Made by a program: the position numbers and the translations under genes
In this document: in pieces, positions 22,894 through 34,774 of the stretch
How positions within the stretch are numbered: position 1 is the stretch's first letter
How the letters are laid out: each line of letters opens with the position of its first letter
Assembly: GCA_015680905.1 (NCBI GenBank)
Contig: CM027382.1
Location: 21,239,501 to 21,303,500, forward strand
Source of the DNA: Coptis chinensis
Taxonomy: Eukaryota > Streptophyta > Magnoliopsida > Ranunculales > Ranunculaceae
Reading direction: 5' to 3'
DNA: 64,000 nt
The notes under the pieces: model-generated
Told to the model about the DNA's origin: nothing
The model's input: only the letters and a program-made list of their open reading frames with translations
The model's database searches: none

Positions 22894-23490
22894 CCATCCG
22901 CGAACACTTTCCATCCATTTCTCTTATCCCATGTGTCTAGAAGGTCCTGCTCCATATCTCATCTAGGTTCCATGACCATCTCCTCCCCCCTAGTGTGATC
23001 CTCTGTCGGGAATTCTGCCAAAGCCTGTGCCTTCTCCGCTGTCCCGATCTGATATTGTATCCCATAAGAACTCAGCATCATTGCCCATTCTAGCATTCTT
23101 CAGGACTTTTCTGCCTTTAGCACTTGCTTGAGGGGCAGATTCGTTACCACCACTACTGAATGTGCTTCAAAGTAAGTCGAGAATATCAGTGCCAAAGCGT
23201 ACTTCTCCATTCTATTGTAATGGGTCTCAGCATCAAGTAAGGTTTTCCTCTGGAAATACACCAATTTTTCTATCTTGTCGACAACCCTGATGAGGACTGA
23301 GCTAATCGCGTACTCCGTGACTCCCAGATACAAGTACAACTTCTCCCTCTGTTTTGGTCGTGATAGCAAATGAGCCTTGCCTAAATAACTCTTCAATTCC
23401 TGAAACGCATTCTTACATTCTGACGTCCATAAGAAATCCGGTGTAGTCCTTAGCAATCGATATAGTGGCCTACACTTGTCTGAAGACTTC
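22894..23490 (-). pseudogene. RNase H of Tat element F and N-terminus of aRNH
   Basis: The segment 23456-23100 shows KLYLYLGVTEYAISSVLIRV, KTLLDAETHYNRMEKYALAL and VVVVTNLPLKQVL: the canonical RNase H in its degenerate Tat form. It continues through a frame change into MLSSYGIQYQIGTAEKAQAL and then VFADGS, the start of aRNH with its first Asp, just before the E insertion. Tat elements are known to carry a degenerate first RNase H and a second functional one. Confidence 0.8.
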
Positions 23491-23519
23491 GAAATGAATC
23501 TATTTAAGGCCGTGACCCA

Positions 23520-24560
23520 TCCTGCTAGTCACTGTACTTCTTTAACGTTCTTAGGAGATGGCATTTCCACAAAGGATCTTATCTGTTTAGGATTATCCTC
23601 TATTCCCCGATGAGTAACAATATAATCCAAAAAATTTCCTGTGGTCACTATAAACGTGCACTTCTCTAGATTGAGTTTCAAATTATGTGTCCGCAGTATG
23701 CTGAATGTCTCCTTTAGACCCTCTAAGTGCTTTTCTTCTGACATGCTCTTTTCCACCATGTCATCTATGTATATTTCAGTTCCCTTTCGGATCTTGCTTT
23801 CAAACATTTTCTCTCCCAACCGCTAGAAGGTAGCCCCTGTGTTTTTCAAACCAAATGGCATCCTTGTATAACAATATGTACCGCCTTCCACCACGAATGA
23901 TGTCTTCTCCTGATCCGGTCCGTACATCGCGACCTGATTATACCTAATAGATACATCCATGAACAAAAATATTTTGAATCCTGCTGTTCTATCCACTAAC
24001 TCATCTACTTGCGGCATGGGATAACTGTCTTTAGGACACCCTAAATTGACGTCTGTGAAATCGATGCACATATGGACCTTGCCATTTTTCTTTGGTACCA
24101 TGACGATGTTAGACAACCAATCTGTGAACTCTACTTCTCGTATTATTCCAGCCCATTTTAACCTTGCAATCTCCTCGCGAATTCCCTCAGCATACTTTGG
24201 CCTAACATTTCTCGATCATCTTTTGTCTCACCGGCTTGGCATCTTCATTCATGTGCAGATGGTGACACGCGAAGCCTGGATCTAAGCGGTGATGTCCTCA
24301 ATTACCCATGCAAAGACATCCTTATTTTCTGACAAGAATTATACCAACTTACTCTTCCACTCATCCGGTAAATTGGACCCTACTGACGTAAATTTCTCTT
24401 TCTCTCCCGTCCCCAAATTCACTATTTCGATCTCGTTGAGGGTCTTTGGCCCCATCGACTACTCTACCTCCTCTTCCACAGAGGCACACTGTAATTACTA
24501 TGCCTGCCTCTTCCTAGGGTTTGATGCCTCTCCTTCTGTACTGTAGACCAGACCCTTCAC
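23520..24560 (-). pseudogene. Reverse transcriptase of Tat element F
   Basis: In order: PKYAEGIREEIARLKWAGII, MVPKKNGKVHMCIDFTDVN, SYPMPQVDELVD, FLFMDVSIRYNQV, TRMPFGLKNTGATF, a TAG stop at about 23824, then EIYIDDMVEKS with the catalytic YIDD box, and NLEKCTF. The stop replaces the Gln or similar codon of the usual ATYQR segment. It would copy element RNA into cDNA; it is inactive now. Confidence 0.85.
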
Positions 24561-24639
24561 TATACCCTGATGACTGTTCTTAGCCGCAACCTGATCTCCG
24601 CGGACCTTTATACATCCCTGTTGTGGTGGGGAATCAAAT

Positions 24640-24990
24640 CACCTGATAGTACGTTGATGGTACCGCCTTCATCTCGTGTATCCAACGCCTCCCTAGAATT
24701 GTGTTATATTGTGAGTTCTAATCCACCACCATAAATCTGGTGAATAGCATCACCGAACCCATTGTAACGGGTAACAAGAGTTCTCCTATAGGCTCCGTCA
24801 TACTCCCATTGAATCCATAAAAGTTGGTTTGCGGAGCTCTCAGCTGCCTTGGATTAATCCTCATTTCCTCCAAAACTCCTCTGAATAATAAGTCCATGGC
24901 ACTACCGCAATCAATTAACACCCTCTTGACCATGAAATTGCACATCGCTACCGTAATGACCAATGCGTTTTCATGGGGGAATTGACAACT
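24640..24990 (-). pseudogene. Aspartic protease of Tat element F
   Basis: The open stretch 24963-24718 contains VKRVLIDCGSAMDLLF; Tat proteases usually have a VLIDNGSS-type active site, so the catalytic Asp is kept and the next residue is Cys. The downstream GSMTEPIGELLLPVTMG fits the family. Confidence 0.75.
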
Positions 24991-25149
24991 CTGAGATCCG
25001 CGCTTGTGAATATAATCCTATCCTTTCCCTCCGCCGACCATGACTTGGATCACGACGCTCCTGTTAATTCATTGATCTGCTAGATACTCGTGGTTCTTCT
25101 TATCTTCTCTCTATGGGCGTTGTGACTCAGAACCTCCCCGTTGAAAATC

Positions 25150-26489
25150 ACATTAATCGTTCCCAGTATCCTACCTTGAGCCAGCACTTGATCCCCATTC
25201 TGGGCACCCTTTATAAACTCTTTCATCATTCCCTTCTCTACCAGCCTTTGAACCAACCATTAACGCATAAAATTCATTAGTCTCATGATTTTGTACCTGA
25301 TGATATGCACAATATGGCTTGTTCGGGATCTCTATCAGTGTGCTTCGCGGTCCTTTATAGCCCTGTATTTTTTTAATCAAAGGCAAGGTCTTACTCAATG
25401 GCCAATTCGGTGGCATCTGTTCTAGTTCGCGGTATGGCTTTCTTTCCCTATTCTCCCTCCTGACCCCCTCCCTGCTACTTTCGGGCCGTGACGAGTACCC
25501 GCGATACCCACCATTCCTTTTATCGGATGCTTTTGCTTTCTGGTGTTTCCCGCCTTTTTCTAAAGATAATACTGCCTTCCCTAACCTTCTTGAATCTTTC
25601 TGCATTGTGTTCTCATACCTTATGTATTTTTCCACCCGGGGATACAATTCATGCAAGGTCGCGATCACATTCTTAACCACAGACTGATGCACTCCTGTTC
25701 CCGGTCGCAGACCTCTCTCAAACGCTATTACCGTACCGTGGTCCTCTCATCCATGTTCTCCACCTTCAATGTCTCAGCTTTGAATCTGCACAGATAATCC
25801 CTAACTGGTTCTGGGGATCATTGCCTAACATTGAACAACGTTGCGATATCAACCACCCGCCTTTTCCTGATGTATGAAATGATCTATGAATGCTTGTTCC
25901 AACTCCTAATAATTATTTATGCTCCTTGATGGCAATCTGTAGTACCAGTTCGACGCCCCCCTTTAAGGCTAGCCAGGAACATCATACACCGCAGCCCATC
26001 ATACTGTGCCTCTTGCCAAAGAGGCATTTGTTGTCAGAAGTAGTGAATGTGATCTGCAGGGTCTCCTTTGCCGTCATAAATTTAGAACCGGGGCTGATTG
26101 AACTGCTTGTCTAGCCACTCCTCCAGGAACTTTTGCCTGCTGAAGATTCGCCTCCCGGTCATTGTTTATCATCTCTTGAACTTGTTCCATCGTAAGGCTG
26201 GTCACCGGATTTTCAACGAGATCTGGCATGCCTTCTTCATTATCAGACTCCTCACTTGCTTCCTCTCTAGCTTCCTCCTCCGCCATTTCCCTTTCTTTTC
26301 TGAGACGCGTCATTCTCTCTCTCTCAACCTTGCAATTTCTTCTTGCATCAGTCGTGTCTCCTCTGACGTTGAACTCGCGGTTGTCTTCTCCGCTTGATCT
26401 CCCCCTCCATCGCTTACCACCTCCGCCACTGACTCCTGCACTACCACCTTTTTTGGTCTACCTACCACTATTTTCACTATTGTTGCCAT
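25150..26489 (-). pseudogene. gag of Tat element F
   Basis: ATG at 26489 (MATIVKIVVGRPKK) lies 22 bp past the PBS. The N-terminal region is Glu-rich (26313-26074), with frameshifts between segments; the region around 25900 holds a capsid-like stretch (NYxELEQAFIDHFI). The C-terminal part (25692-25171) is basic and has YCAYHQVQNHETNEFYAL, where Tat gag proteins normally have a zinc-binding C..H..H..C arrangement; the last Cys is Phe here. Confidence 0.75.
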
Positions 26490-26510
26490 CTTTAAGTAGC
26501 TTTAATCTCT

Positions 26511-26527
26511 CCCCACAGACGACACCA
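26511..26527 (-). promoter_or_regulatory. Primer-binding site of Tat element F
   Basis: Minus strand TGGTGTCGTCTGTGGGG, two bases after the LTR end. It resembles the TGGCGCCGTCTGTGGG form common in plant Tat elements, with a C-to-T change at the fifth base. Confidence 0.7.
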
Positions 26528-26529
26528 AA

Positions 26530-26795
26530 TGTTGTATCACACTCTTCTTACTTTTCACTCTTTCCTCTTGCTTAGTCTCCCTCCTCCTCTACTGAATTTT
26601 CGGCCTCTTTTCCCTTCACATCTCTTTCTCTTTATACCCCTTCCATCATTCATCCCAGACGTCTACCTGTCCCCTCATTACTCGGTCTCCCTTCTTCTTG
26701 TACACCTGCCACGTCTGTAGTTATATTGCTCCCCAAACAGCTTACTGCTGACCAAGTCCCCTTATTCTTCTTAGGCCACTACATCCGCCATCACA
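26530..26795 (-). repeat. Putative 5' LTR of Tat element F
   Basis: The inner end (CAACA before the PBS) is well supported. The outer end is a guess at TGTGATGGCGGATG (26795), giving about 266 bp, short for a Tat LTR. The 3' partner is not in the window, so the outer limit cannot be confirmed. Confidence 0.45.
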
Positions 26796-28719
26796 GTTGC
26801 ATATATAACTATATATAAGTATACACACATTATATGAACTTTATTTATATGAACTCTAAAAAAACTCTACCATAGAAAACAATGAATCGGAAGTTGATTT
26901 TTGGTAGAGATGTTTTTCCTACAATATAGATCATCTTTATAAAAAAAATCAGCATATTTAGAGATATTCAGACGTATCAAAATTTACTTACAATGTTATA
27001 AAATTATTCAACAGTTCATATTTTTTTTCAAATCTCAAAACAACTTTTGACAAGGTTAAACATTTTAGTTTGAAGACTATCTTCACTGTTTTTGAGTTCA
27101 TCTTATAAATCTATTTTTTGGTGGTGTTAAGAGTTTAGATTTTCCATTATTAGAAGACAAATCTCAAAACAACTTTTGACAAGGTTAAAAAGTTTCTGAT
27201 TTTTTAGAGATTTTCCATTATTCATCTTAGAAATAAATCTTATAAATCTATTTTTGGTGGTGAAGTTAATTTGGAGTTTAGATTAAGTTTGGGGGGGTTA
27301 CTTGTTATAAAATTATTCAACAGTTCAGAGTTTTTTTCAAATCTCAAAACAACTTTTGACAAGGTTAAATATTTTAGTTTGGACTGATTTTGTGTAGAGA
27401 GATTTTCCATTATTAGAAGACTATCTTCACTAGAAATCAGTTTTCAATTCATCTTATAAATCTATTTATGGTGGTGAAGTTAATTTGGAGTTTAGATTAA
27501 AAGTGACCACAAAAAAAATGTTCGGTGTGAATTTTGTGTTTAATATTTTCACCAAAAAGAAAAGTTTAACCTAACACAAGGACGATAAATAAATTAATTT
27601 ACACACAACTCCAAATGACCAAATCTATCTCGTTAATTACAGTTTTTCTTGAAAAAAATGTAAAATCATTGTATAATATTTTTTATTAGCCTATGCACGA
27701 GCGTCTAAAAAACATTGTTTTTTTATATAAGCATATATGGTTCGGTCAAGCTAAACTAAATCGATCTATTAAAAGCAATCTAGTCTTTTGTAATTCCAAA
27801 ATTTACATATACTGCATTCTCAAAATGACAAAGTTATCTTATTTTAGTTTTTCGATCAGCTGAGAAGTGTTTAATATTTTCACCAAAACAGACGATAAAC
27901 AGCACAACTCAAATGACTTTCTATCTCGTTTTCAGTTTTTCTTGAAAAAAGTAAAATCATTGGAGTTTGAGTTCTTAAATTAATTTCTGTCTAGGACAAA
28001 CACCAATTCATCAACAAATCAGTGAAGTCTGTCGTCAAGTAGAACACGAGGGTCATTTCTCCTCCACATAATAAGGGTGGTGGCTTTAGATATGTACCAA
28101 CCAGCCAGCTCAAGTCATTTATGATGTATAAAGATTTTAGGTACGATTCGTCTTTAAAATGCAACTGTTTCAGACAAGTACATCGTGTAACACTGTAATA
28201 GTAACAAGATCTCATTGGATTCCTCTTATTTTGACCTTTCCAGGTCTCAAGAGTTCCTATTTAGGGGAAGGACGACCCATGATCCATTCACCTTGTCAAA
28301 CATCCTTTCAGAATTAGTGACACAAAGTCCACTGTAGAATATGTCAATATCTCAACAATGTGTACGTGTATATATATGGGTGTTGTCTTATCTATCTATC
28401 TATCTATCTAGTTGCATGTTGTCACAACATATGATCAATACGATTTTTTTTCTTTACCAAAAAAAAAAATACGATTTTCTTTTTTTATGGGTTTTTGGCT
28501 CACGGAATTTCTTCTAACTTGTTAGCTGTTTGTTGTAATTATTTGTCCAGATCCTAAAATATAAAAGCGGAAAACATACGATCGATTTTTTTTTTTTAAA
28601 ATCTGATTGTAGACAACGATTATTACTTAGACATGTTTATCCTTGGTTTCTAATAATTAGAGACCGCAGCAAGGAAAATTTGGAAGTGCCCCAAAATGGC
28701 AGCTGTTCTAGCTTTTGTG
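26796..28719. other. Non-coding, internally repetitive region
   Basis: No gene recognised. AATCTCAAAACAACTTTTGA recurs at about 27031, 27161 and 27340; AAATTATTCAACAGTTCA at about 27000 and 27310. A TAATATTTTCACCAAAA block followed by CAGTTTTTCTTGAAAAAA recurs near 27540-27650 and 27870-27945. Likely a rearranged or partly duplicated unknown repeat. Confidence 0.5.
28389..28410. repeat. (TATC)n microsatellite
   Basis: Five to six tandem TATC units. Confidence 0.9.
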
Positions 28720-29345
28720 AAGACCCATTTAACGTGTTTTTGACCATTTTGCTTTAACTTGTAATACTCTCTCCTCCTCTTGCCACACTCTCTCTTATTT
28801 GTACTTTTGATGTTGACACGCGCAGTTATAGTTACCCGTTAAATTCTCTTAGCGATACGTACCAGTAATTTATGACTGTTGGATTTTGACCCACATAAAA
28901 AAAAATCGTAGTAGTAATTTATACTATTACAATTAGCTATTGTGGAAACTAGGAAGTAGCAATTTACTGGTATACTATCAACAACTTTTTTGTAGTGTTT
29001 GTTGTACGAACATGAAACAACTTTTACCTCGATTTTTGTGTCAAACTCGATTTTTTTTTTATAAAACTCCAAAGCTTCCTAATTTTTTTTTTTTACTTCT
29101 TCTTCATTGTCTTCTCTTTCTCAATTTTTCTAAGGTTTTTCATGGAAGACAACAACATAAATCAGATAATGGTATAGTTATAATTGTTTATTGATATGTT
29201 TTGAACTTTGTTTTGTTGTCTTCAGTGTCGGTTTGGTTCTAGGTAGTGTTGGGTTTGTTTTACATAGTTGTGTTTGGATTTTTTAAAGTTTCCATAATTG
29301 TGTATACCATTTCCATGTTGATTTTGTTTTTATTGTTACGATATG
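28720..29345 (+). repeat. Left inverted arm of the MULE-like element
   Basis: Reverse complement of the right arm, with substitutions and indels. The match outside TGGTCAAAAACACGTTAAA (RC, about 28725-28745) fades, which sets the outer edge. Confidence 0.7.
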
Positions 29346-30544
29346 TATAGAAGTTTTACTCTAATTTATCTTTATTAGTTCTTTTAATTCCTATCTTGTC
29401 ACTCACTTTCCCAGTTTTCCATTTTCATTTCCCATATCTTTATATTCTTTATTGAATAACTCATCTCTCACAACCAATTATATTTTCCAGTTTTAGTAAT
29501 ATTTTTTCATAATTAACATGAATTAAAAAAGAAAAATTGTGTTTTCTTTTTGTTTGGTTGTGCTTATATCTTTATTGGTCATCTATAAAAATCCACTTTA
29601 GTTATATATATGTAAAAGTCATTTCATCAATAATTGGTAAACTAACCCATCATTTAGTTTAGTTACACTAGAAGTTGTACAAAAAATGATATGATGATTG
29701 TGGAATATGTGCTCTAGAAGAACTTGAAAGTGAACTTGTGTTTTTTTTTTTCAATATATTTTGTGTAAAGTTTTTCTTGAATGTAATATATGAATATGGT
29801 AATTATTTTAATATAATATCTCAACAACTAATATGATTTTTGGTACTGAACTGGTGGTGATTGGTTACTTTTTATTTATTTAGTTTTTGGCATATTAAAT
29901 TATCTTATAAGTTGTAATTTGTTGATCTGTGATCGAGTTACAAACTGTTGGTGATTATTTTATTTCAATATATTTTTTTTTAAAGTTTCTCTAAGTTTTA
30001 ATTCGTTGATTTTTGAGTGAGTTACATACTGAGAAATCTGTTTGTTATGTATATATGATATTTGTTGAATGCTGAGCTTGTGTTGTTTTAGTATATTTTT
30101 TTTCTAATAAGTTTCTCTTGGATATATATAGTAGTTACTTTCAAAACATATGTCAGCTACTTTATGGGAGGTGGACATTATTACCCAACAAAATGTTGAG
30201 CAATAGGTGAAGAATGCTAAAGATGGTAGTTAAAATGGGGTCACATTGCCCTACAGAATATTGAGCAAGATGGGAACAATGCTGAAGATGGTTAGTGCTT
30301 GTACATGCTTTCGTAGCTGACAACTATGAACGTTTTGTTTACTATACGGTCCGCTTGATCAACAATCATCTGGGACTCATTAATTGGAAGATGTGGAGAT
30401 TTATGACGTCATTGAAAAGATCACACACAGCTTGTCGACGTTCAAAAAGGTCATTGTAGGTGAGGGTTGACCAACATATTGTATTAGTGTAAATGAGAAA
30501 GTTATTAATACATTCCTGTACAATTACTGACTATTCGTTACCGT
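29346..30544. other. AT-rich interior of MULE-like element, no gene
   Basis: No open frame of note. T-rich throughout. Near 30145-30300 and again near 33740-33850 lie short related phrases (GGTGGGAACAATG, AACAATGCTGAAGATGG), hinting at further inverted or direct internal repeats. Confidence 0.4.
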
Positions 30545-31560
30545 TTTAGATTTTCAAAGTTTTTATAGTTGGGAATCGAAGTAATGTCATTTCGTAATTT
30601 GGTAATCGAATTAAAGATTTTCAAAGTTTTTATATATTTGGGAATCGAAGTAATGCCATTTCATAATTTTGAAAATGACAGGTTCACATGTAGTGACTAT
30701 CAGCAACTGGTGACTATTTGAAATACAAGTTCATCTTAGAAGATATTTACTTATGAAGACTTATAATTTTCACATCATAGCTCATCTTATAGTTTTTTGG
30801 GATTTTCAAAGTTTTTATAGTGACTTTATATGTTTGAGAATTGAAGTAATGTCATTTCGTAATTTTGAAACGGACAGGTTCATATGTAGTGACTATCAGC
30901 AATTGGTGGCTATTTGAAATACAAGTTCCTCTTAGAAGATATTTTACTTATGAAGACTTATATTTTTCACATCACAGTTCATCTTATAGTATTTTGGGAT
31001 TTTCAAAGTTTTTATAGTGACTTTATATGTTTGGAAATCGAAGTAATGTCATTTTGTAATTTTGGAATTGACAGGTTCATATGTAGTGACTATCAGTAAC
31101 TGGTGGCTATTTGAAATACAAGTTCCTCTTAGAAGATATTTTACTTATGAAGACTTATGTTTTTCACATCACAGTTCATCTTATAGTTTTTTGGGATTTT
31201 TAAAGTTTTTATAGTGACTTTATATGTTTGGAAATCGAAATAATGTCATTTCAAATTTTGAAACTGACAGGTTCACATGTAGTGACTATTATCAACTGGA
31301 GGCTATTTGAAATACAAGTTCCTCTTAGAAGATATTTTACTTATGAAGACTTATGTTTTTCACATCACAATTCATCTTATAGTGTTTTTTGGGATTTTTA
31401 AAGTTTTTATAGTGACTTTATATGTTTGTGAATCGAAGTAATGTCATTTCATAATTTTGAAACTGACAGGTTCACATGTAGTGACTATCAGCAACTGGTG
31501 GCTATTTGAAATACAAGTTTATCTTAGAAGATATTTTACTTATTAAGACTTATGAAGACC
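30545..31560. repeat. ~197-bp tandem repeats, about five units
   Basis: Anchors GACAGGTTCAYATGTAGTGAC fall at about 30678, 30874, 31071, 31267 and 31466, a period of 196-199 bp. Each unit holds GATTTTCAAAGTTTTTATAG, ATCGAAGTAATGTCATTTC, CTATTTGAAATACAAGTT and CTTAGAAGATATTT. Copies are highly similar, so expansion was recent. Confidence 0.9.
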
Positions 31561-31937
31561 TTGTTGGTGTTTTCAGTATAGCATCAACATCTGCATTGCT
31601 TGCCTTCTTTGGCCTCCTAGTTCTAGGTCCTTTCACAACCTCAACCTATGAACTTCTATCCCTTCTTCTATGTCCTTTCACACCCTGAACTTCTAAACTT
31701 CTACCCCTTGTTCTAGGTCCTTTCACAACCTCAACCTCTGAACTTTCCATACCACCTTTCAACCCACCATGAACAATCTCTTGAATTATTGTTTCCATGC
31801 CAGTCCTTATTTCACTCTGGATTTTATCCCCAACCACCCTAACCTCCTTAGTAACCTATAAATTAATCACAACACATAACACAGAATATAATTAAGATCC
31901 CACTTCACTATTTGTAAACCACAACAGAAAAACAAGA

Positions 31938-32006
<69 letters not shown>

Positions 32007-33333
32007 CTTGTTCTTGACATATATAGTTCCATAATATATTATATGTTGTTACTGACATATATAGTTCCATAATATATCATATATGGTACAGTAACATATT
32101 AGTTCTTCATATATGAACAAATGCTGAGACATGCAGTTCAACAACAACATATTATCAGTGCTTCATATAACAATTAGTTTCTGACATTTGCAATTCCAAG
32201 AGTATATAATAGAGTACCCATATCATATTACAACTCCTATAAGATTATATGAGTACTTCAAATGTCAAAAACTGGTTACTCATATATTATAAGTACTTCA
32301 TATAAGTATTGTTGACATATTCGGGGCTACAACATGCAACATTGTTGAACACAGTAAAGAAAATAAGTTACTTACAAGGCCTTTAATTATTTTTGCTTGT
32401 CTTTGAAACACTTCATTATTGTATTTCCCTGAAACTGTTGCACCACTTTGCCTGGGTTGTTGTGCCAAAGCATCCTTCATCACTTCTTCATTCAGTTCTC
32501 CTTCAAAAAGATCTAGATCGACTTTCCAACACCACTGCCTTCCCTTTAAGAGGTTGAATCTTTTTCTTATAAGTATGTAGATGTATGTTTCTGGAAAGCA
32601 AGTCTACCAATCTAGTATTCTTGGGAACCTACCATCAACTCCTCTCCGAGCCCCAAGAGATGGGATGTGAAGATATGCCCAAATAACAAAACAAATTAAA
32701 CAACCATAAACTGCAAACGAATCCTTCCCGACACTCACATGATTATATATGTCTTACAAAGACTCTTCCAACATTTCAAATAGAGATGTGCCCCAAGGAA
32801 AGTTGTCAAATACATTTAAATTATTGGTAAGATCAATTAATATACCTCCCATCAACCGTCCTAGCGGATCCTGGAAGCACAGCCTGTAACAGTACATACA
32901 ACCTATTTAGCCTAAACACATCATTCTGACTTTCTTCACCAACACTTGATTTTGCCAACTTTCTAGCATCCAATATTTATGTTTCAAAAACTATGGTTCC
33001 TTTAAAAAACCTTGCATGAAATTAGGAAGGGATCTTCCTGTCTGCCATGTATAATGAATTAGAAGCCGCCTTCACACTAAGACCCATTATAAAAGCAACA
33101 TCACTTTTTTTGAACACCAAATCCTTCTTACTGATTTTATAGCAAAGCTTACCAACTTGTTGTCCAACTACAACACAAATTAGCGTAGTGGTGGTCTGCA
33201 TTCTCTTGTAAATGTTTAAGAACTTCCCAAAGCAAGACTTCTCAAAATCTTCCTTTTCTTCAGTAGTGAATGTCTCGAACAGTTTATGCATTTTTTCTAG
33301 TGACATACGACACGTCAAATTAAGCTTTCTCAT
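31560..33333 (-). pseudogene. DUF1985-type transposon-associated gene, decayed
   Basis: The first 103 residues are open (33333-33022): CFGKFLNIYKRMQTTTTLIC, then KDLVFKKSDVAFIMGLSV, the usual N-terminal pattern of plant DUF1985 proteins. Further exons or fragments follow: NVFDNFPWGTSLFEML (about 32765-32825) with the diagnostic PWG, and AVYGCLICFVIWAYLHIPSL (about 32655-32715) ending PRILDW. The C-terminal part (31837-31580) has VEVVKGPRTRG-type repeats and basic residues. Stops lie between segments. DUF1985 is common in plant Mutator-like elements; its role is not known. Confidence 0.6.
31940..32003. repeat. (AT)n microsatellite, ~64 bp
   Basis: Uninterrupted AT repeats inside the DUF1985-type gene region. 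Confidence 0.95.
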
Positions 33334-34774
33334 TTTTGAAAGATTGGAAATGGTCGGAAAATTAGGGTTTCATGCTTTTAAATTTGGGCGGTTTTTTTTT
33401 GTCGAAAAATGGACATTGAACAGTTCGGGTTTATAGCACACACATATTATTACTGACACGTGCTAGTTAAAGGTAAAAAATCCATCATTTCTTTAACCGT
33501 TCGACAAATAATTAATGCTATCTTACCGTACCTAACACGTGGCAAACATTTTCCCACCCAAACTATATTCTTCATTTCACCAGTTTATCTACGTACACAC
33601 ATATTCTAGGGTACTAATCATCAACAACTTAGAATTCCAATCAATTTTACAAAAACGTTTTTAGCTATTTGTATAAGGAATTTTTTTGAAATATTGAACA
33701 TCAACAATGACATAGAGTATAACCTTTTTCTACTATGACCCAAGAGAATCTTCAAAAGTGGGGAACAATGCTCAAGTTGTAATTGAGTAGGGTGGGAACA
33801 ATGGTGACTATGGTACTGAGAAGCAGAAGAACAATGATGAAGAGGGTATTTAGGATTGCTGATAGACGATACAGTTTAGAATGCCAGTTACTTCTAAACT
33901 TCAGTATGTGTTATTAAATGCTACACTTTTGCTTTACTCGGTCTTGGATAAACTTATCAAAGTTATGTTTTGTTTAACTTGTTATTGGATAATACTATTT
34001 TGTACATAAGTTATGAGTGTATATTTAAGTCAACCTGATAGTCTAAATTGTGTGCTTGTTTATGGTTTCAGTTGCTGATGTATCATACATCATAGGATTG
34101 TAGTTATCCCAGTTTAGAATGGCACATCCAGCCCAACTTTGTGAATGCTAAATACATCTTTTCTCATTAAGTTTCTTTACATATTTCTCTCTCATTTCTC
34201 TCCTTATAAACAACAACACTGATATAATCACAAACAAAATATGTGAACATTAACAGTTGTTGTGTTGACGCTCAAGCACGCTTAACCGGCCACTTCACAA
34301 ACCACAAAATACCATTATATCGATTCATTCCCAAACTTATATAGTGAAATGTACTTCCAAAACTCCATAAGATGACCTGTGAAAATCATAAGTTAAAACC
34401 AATAACATATTCTAAGTGGAAGTGGGATTTCCAAAAGACCCAAGTTGTTGACAGTAAATGTAAGTGTAGCTGATGGTGTCATCCAAAACAGTCTTCATTG
34501 TTAAATCCTGGTGGAACTGCGACTGAAAAGGCAATCCAAAGGCACCTCAATGACTGCATAGTTGTCTTCTTATGTTTTTTAATCATATTCAAGTAGTCAG
34601 TTTTTTCATCGATCTACAAAGAGACTTGTTCATCAAGTACATCACACAAAAACTCAATTTCATGCACTTGGACACACCTTTCACAAGACACATGAATCCT
34701 TCAAAGGAAATATACACATCAAACACTCTCAATTTCACCTCACCCGTTACATACTTCTTCACTCCATGTAACAA
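33334..34774. other. Right interior of MULE-like element, no gene
   Basis: No gene recognised. It includes the region upstream of the DUF1985-type start and sequence leading to the right arm. Confidence 0.4.

Larger units (their letters stand above)
5993..26795 (-). mobile_element. Element F: Tat-lineage Ty3/gypsy retrotransposon, interrupted by E
   Basis: Read on the minus strand from the right: short putative LTR (26530-26795), PBS, gag, protease, RT, RNase H, an additional aRNH split by element E, integrase with GPY motif, tandem repeats, then an ORF on the opposite strand. The aRNH and an antisense accessory ORF between integrase and 3' LTR are known for Tat-lineage elements. No 3' LTR is visible; it probably lies left of element A, outside the window. 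Stops and frameshifts in every domain show that it is old and dead. Confidence 0.8.

Noticed and set aside
27991-28215. 74-residue minus-strand frame
   Set aside because: No recognisable family, no supporting neighbour or splice context; length is common by chance in this composition.
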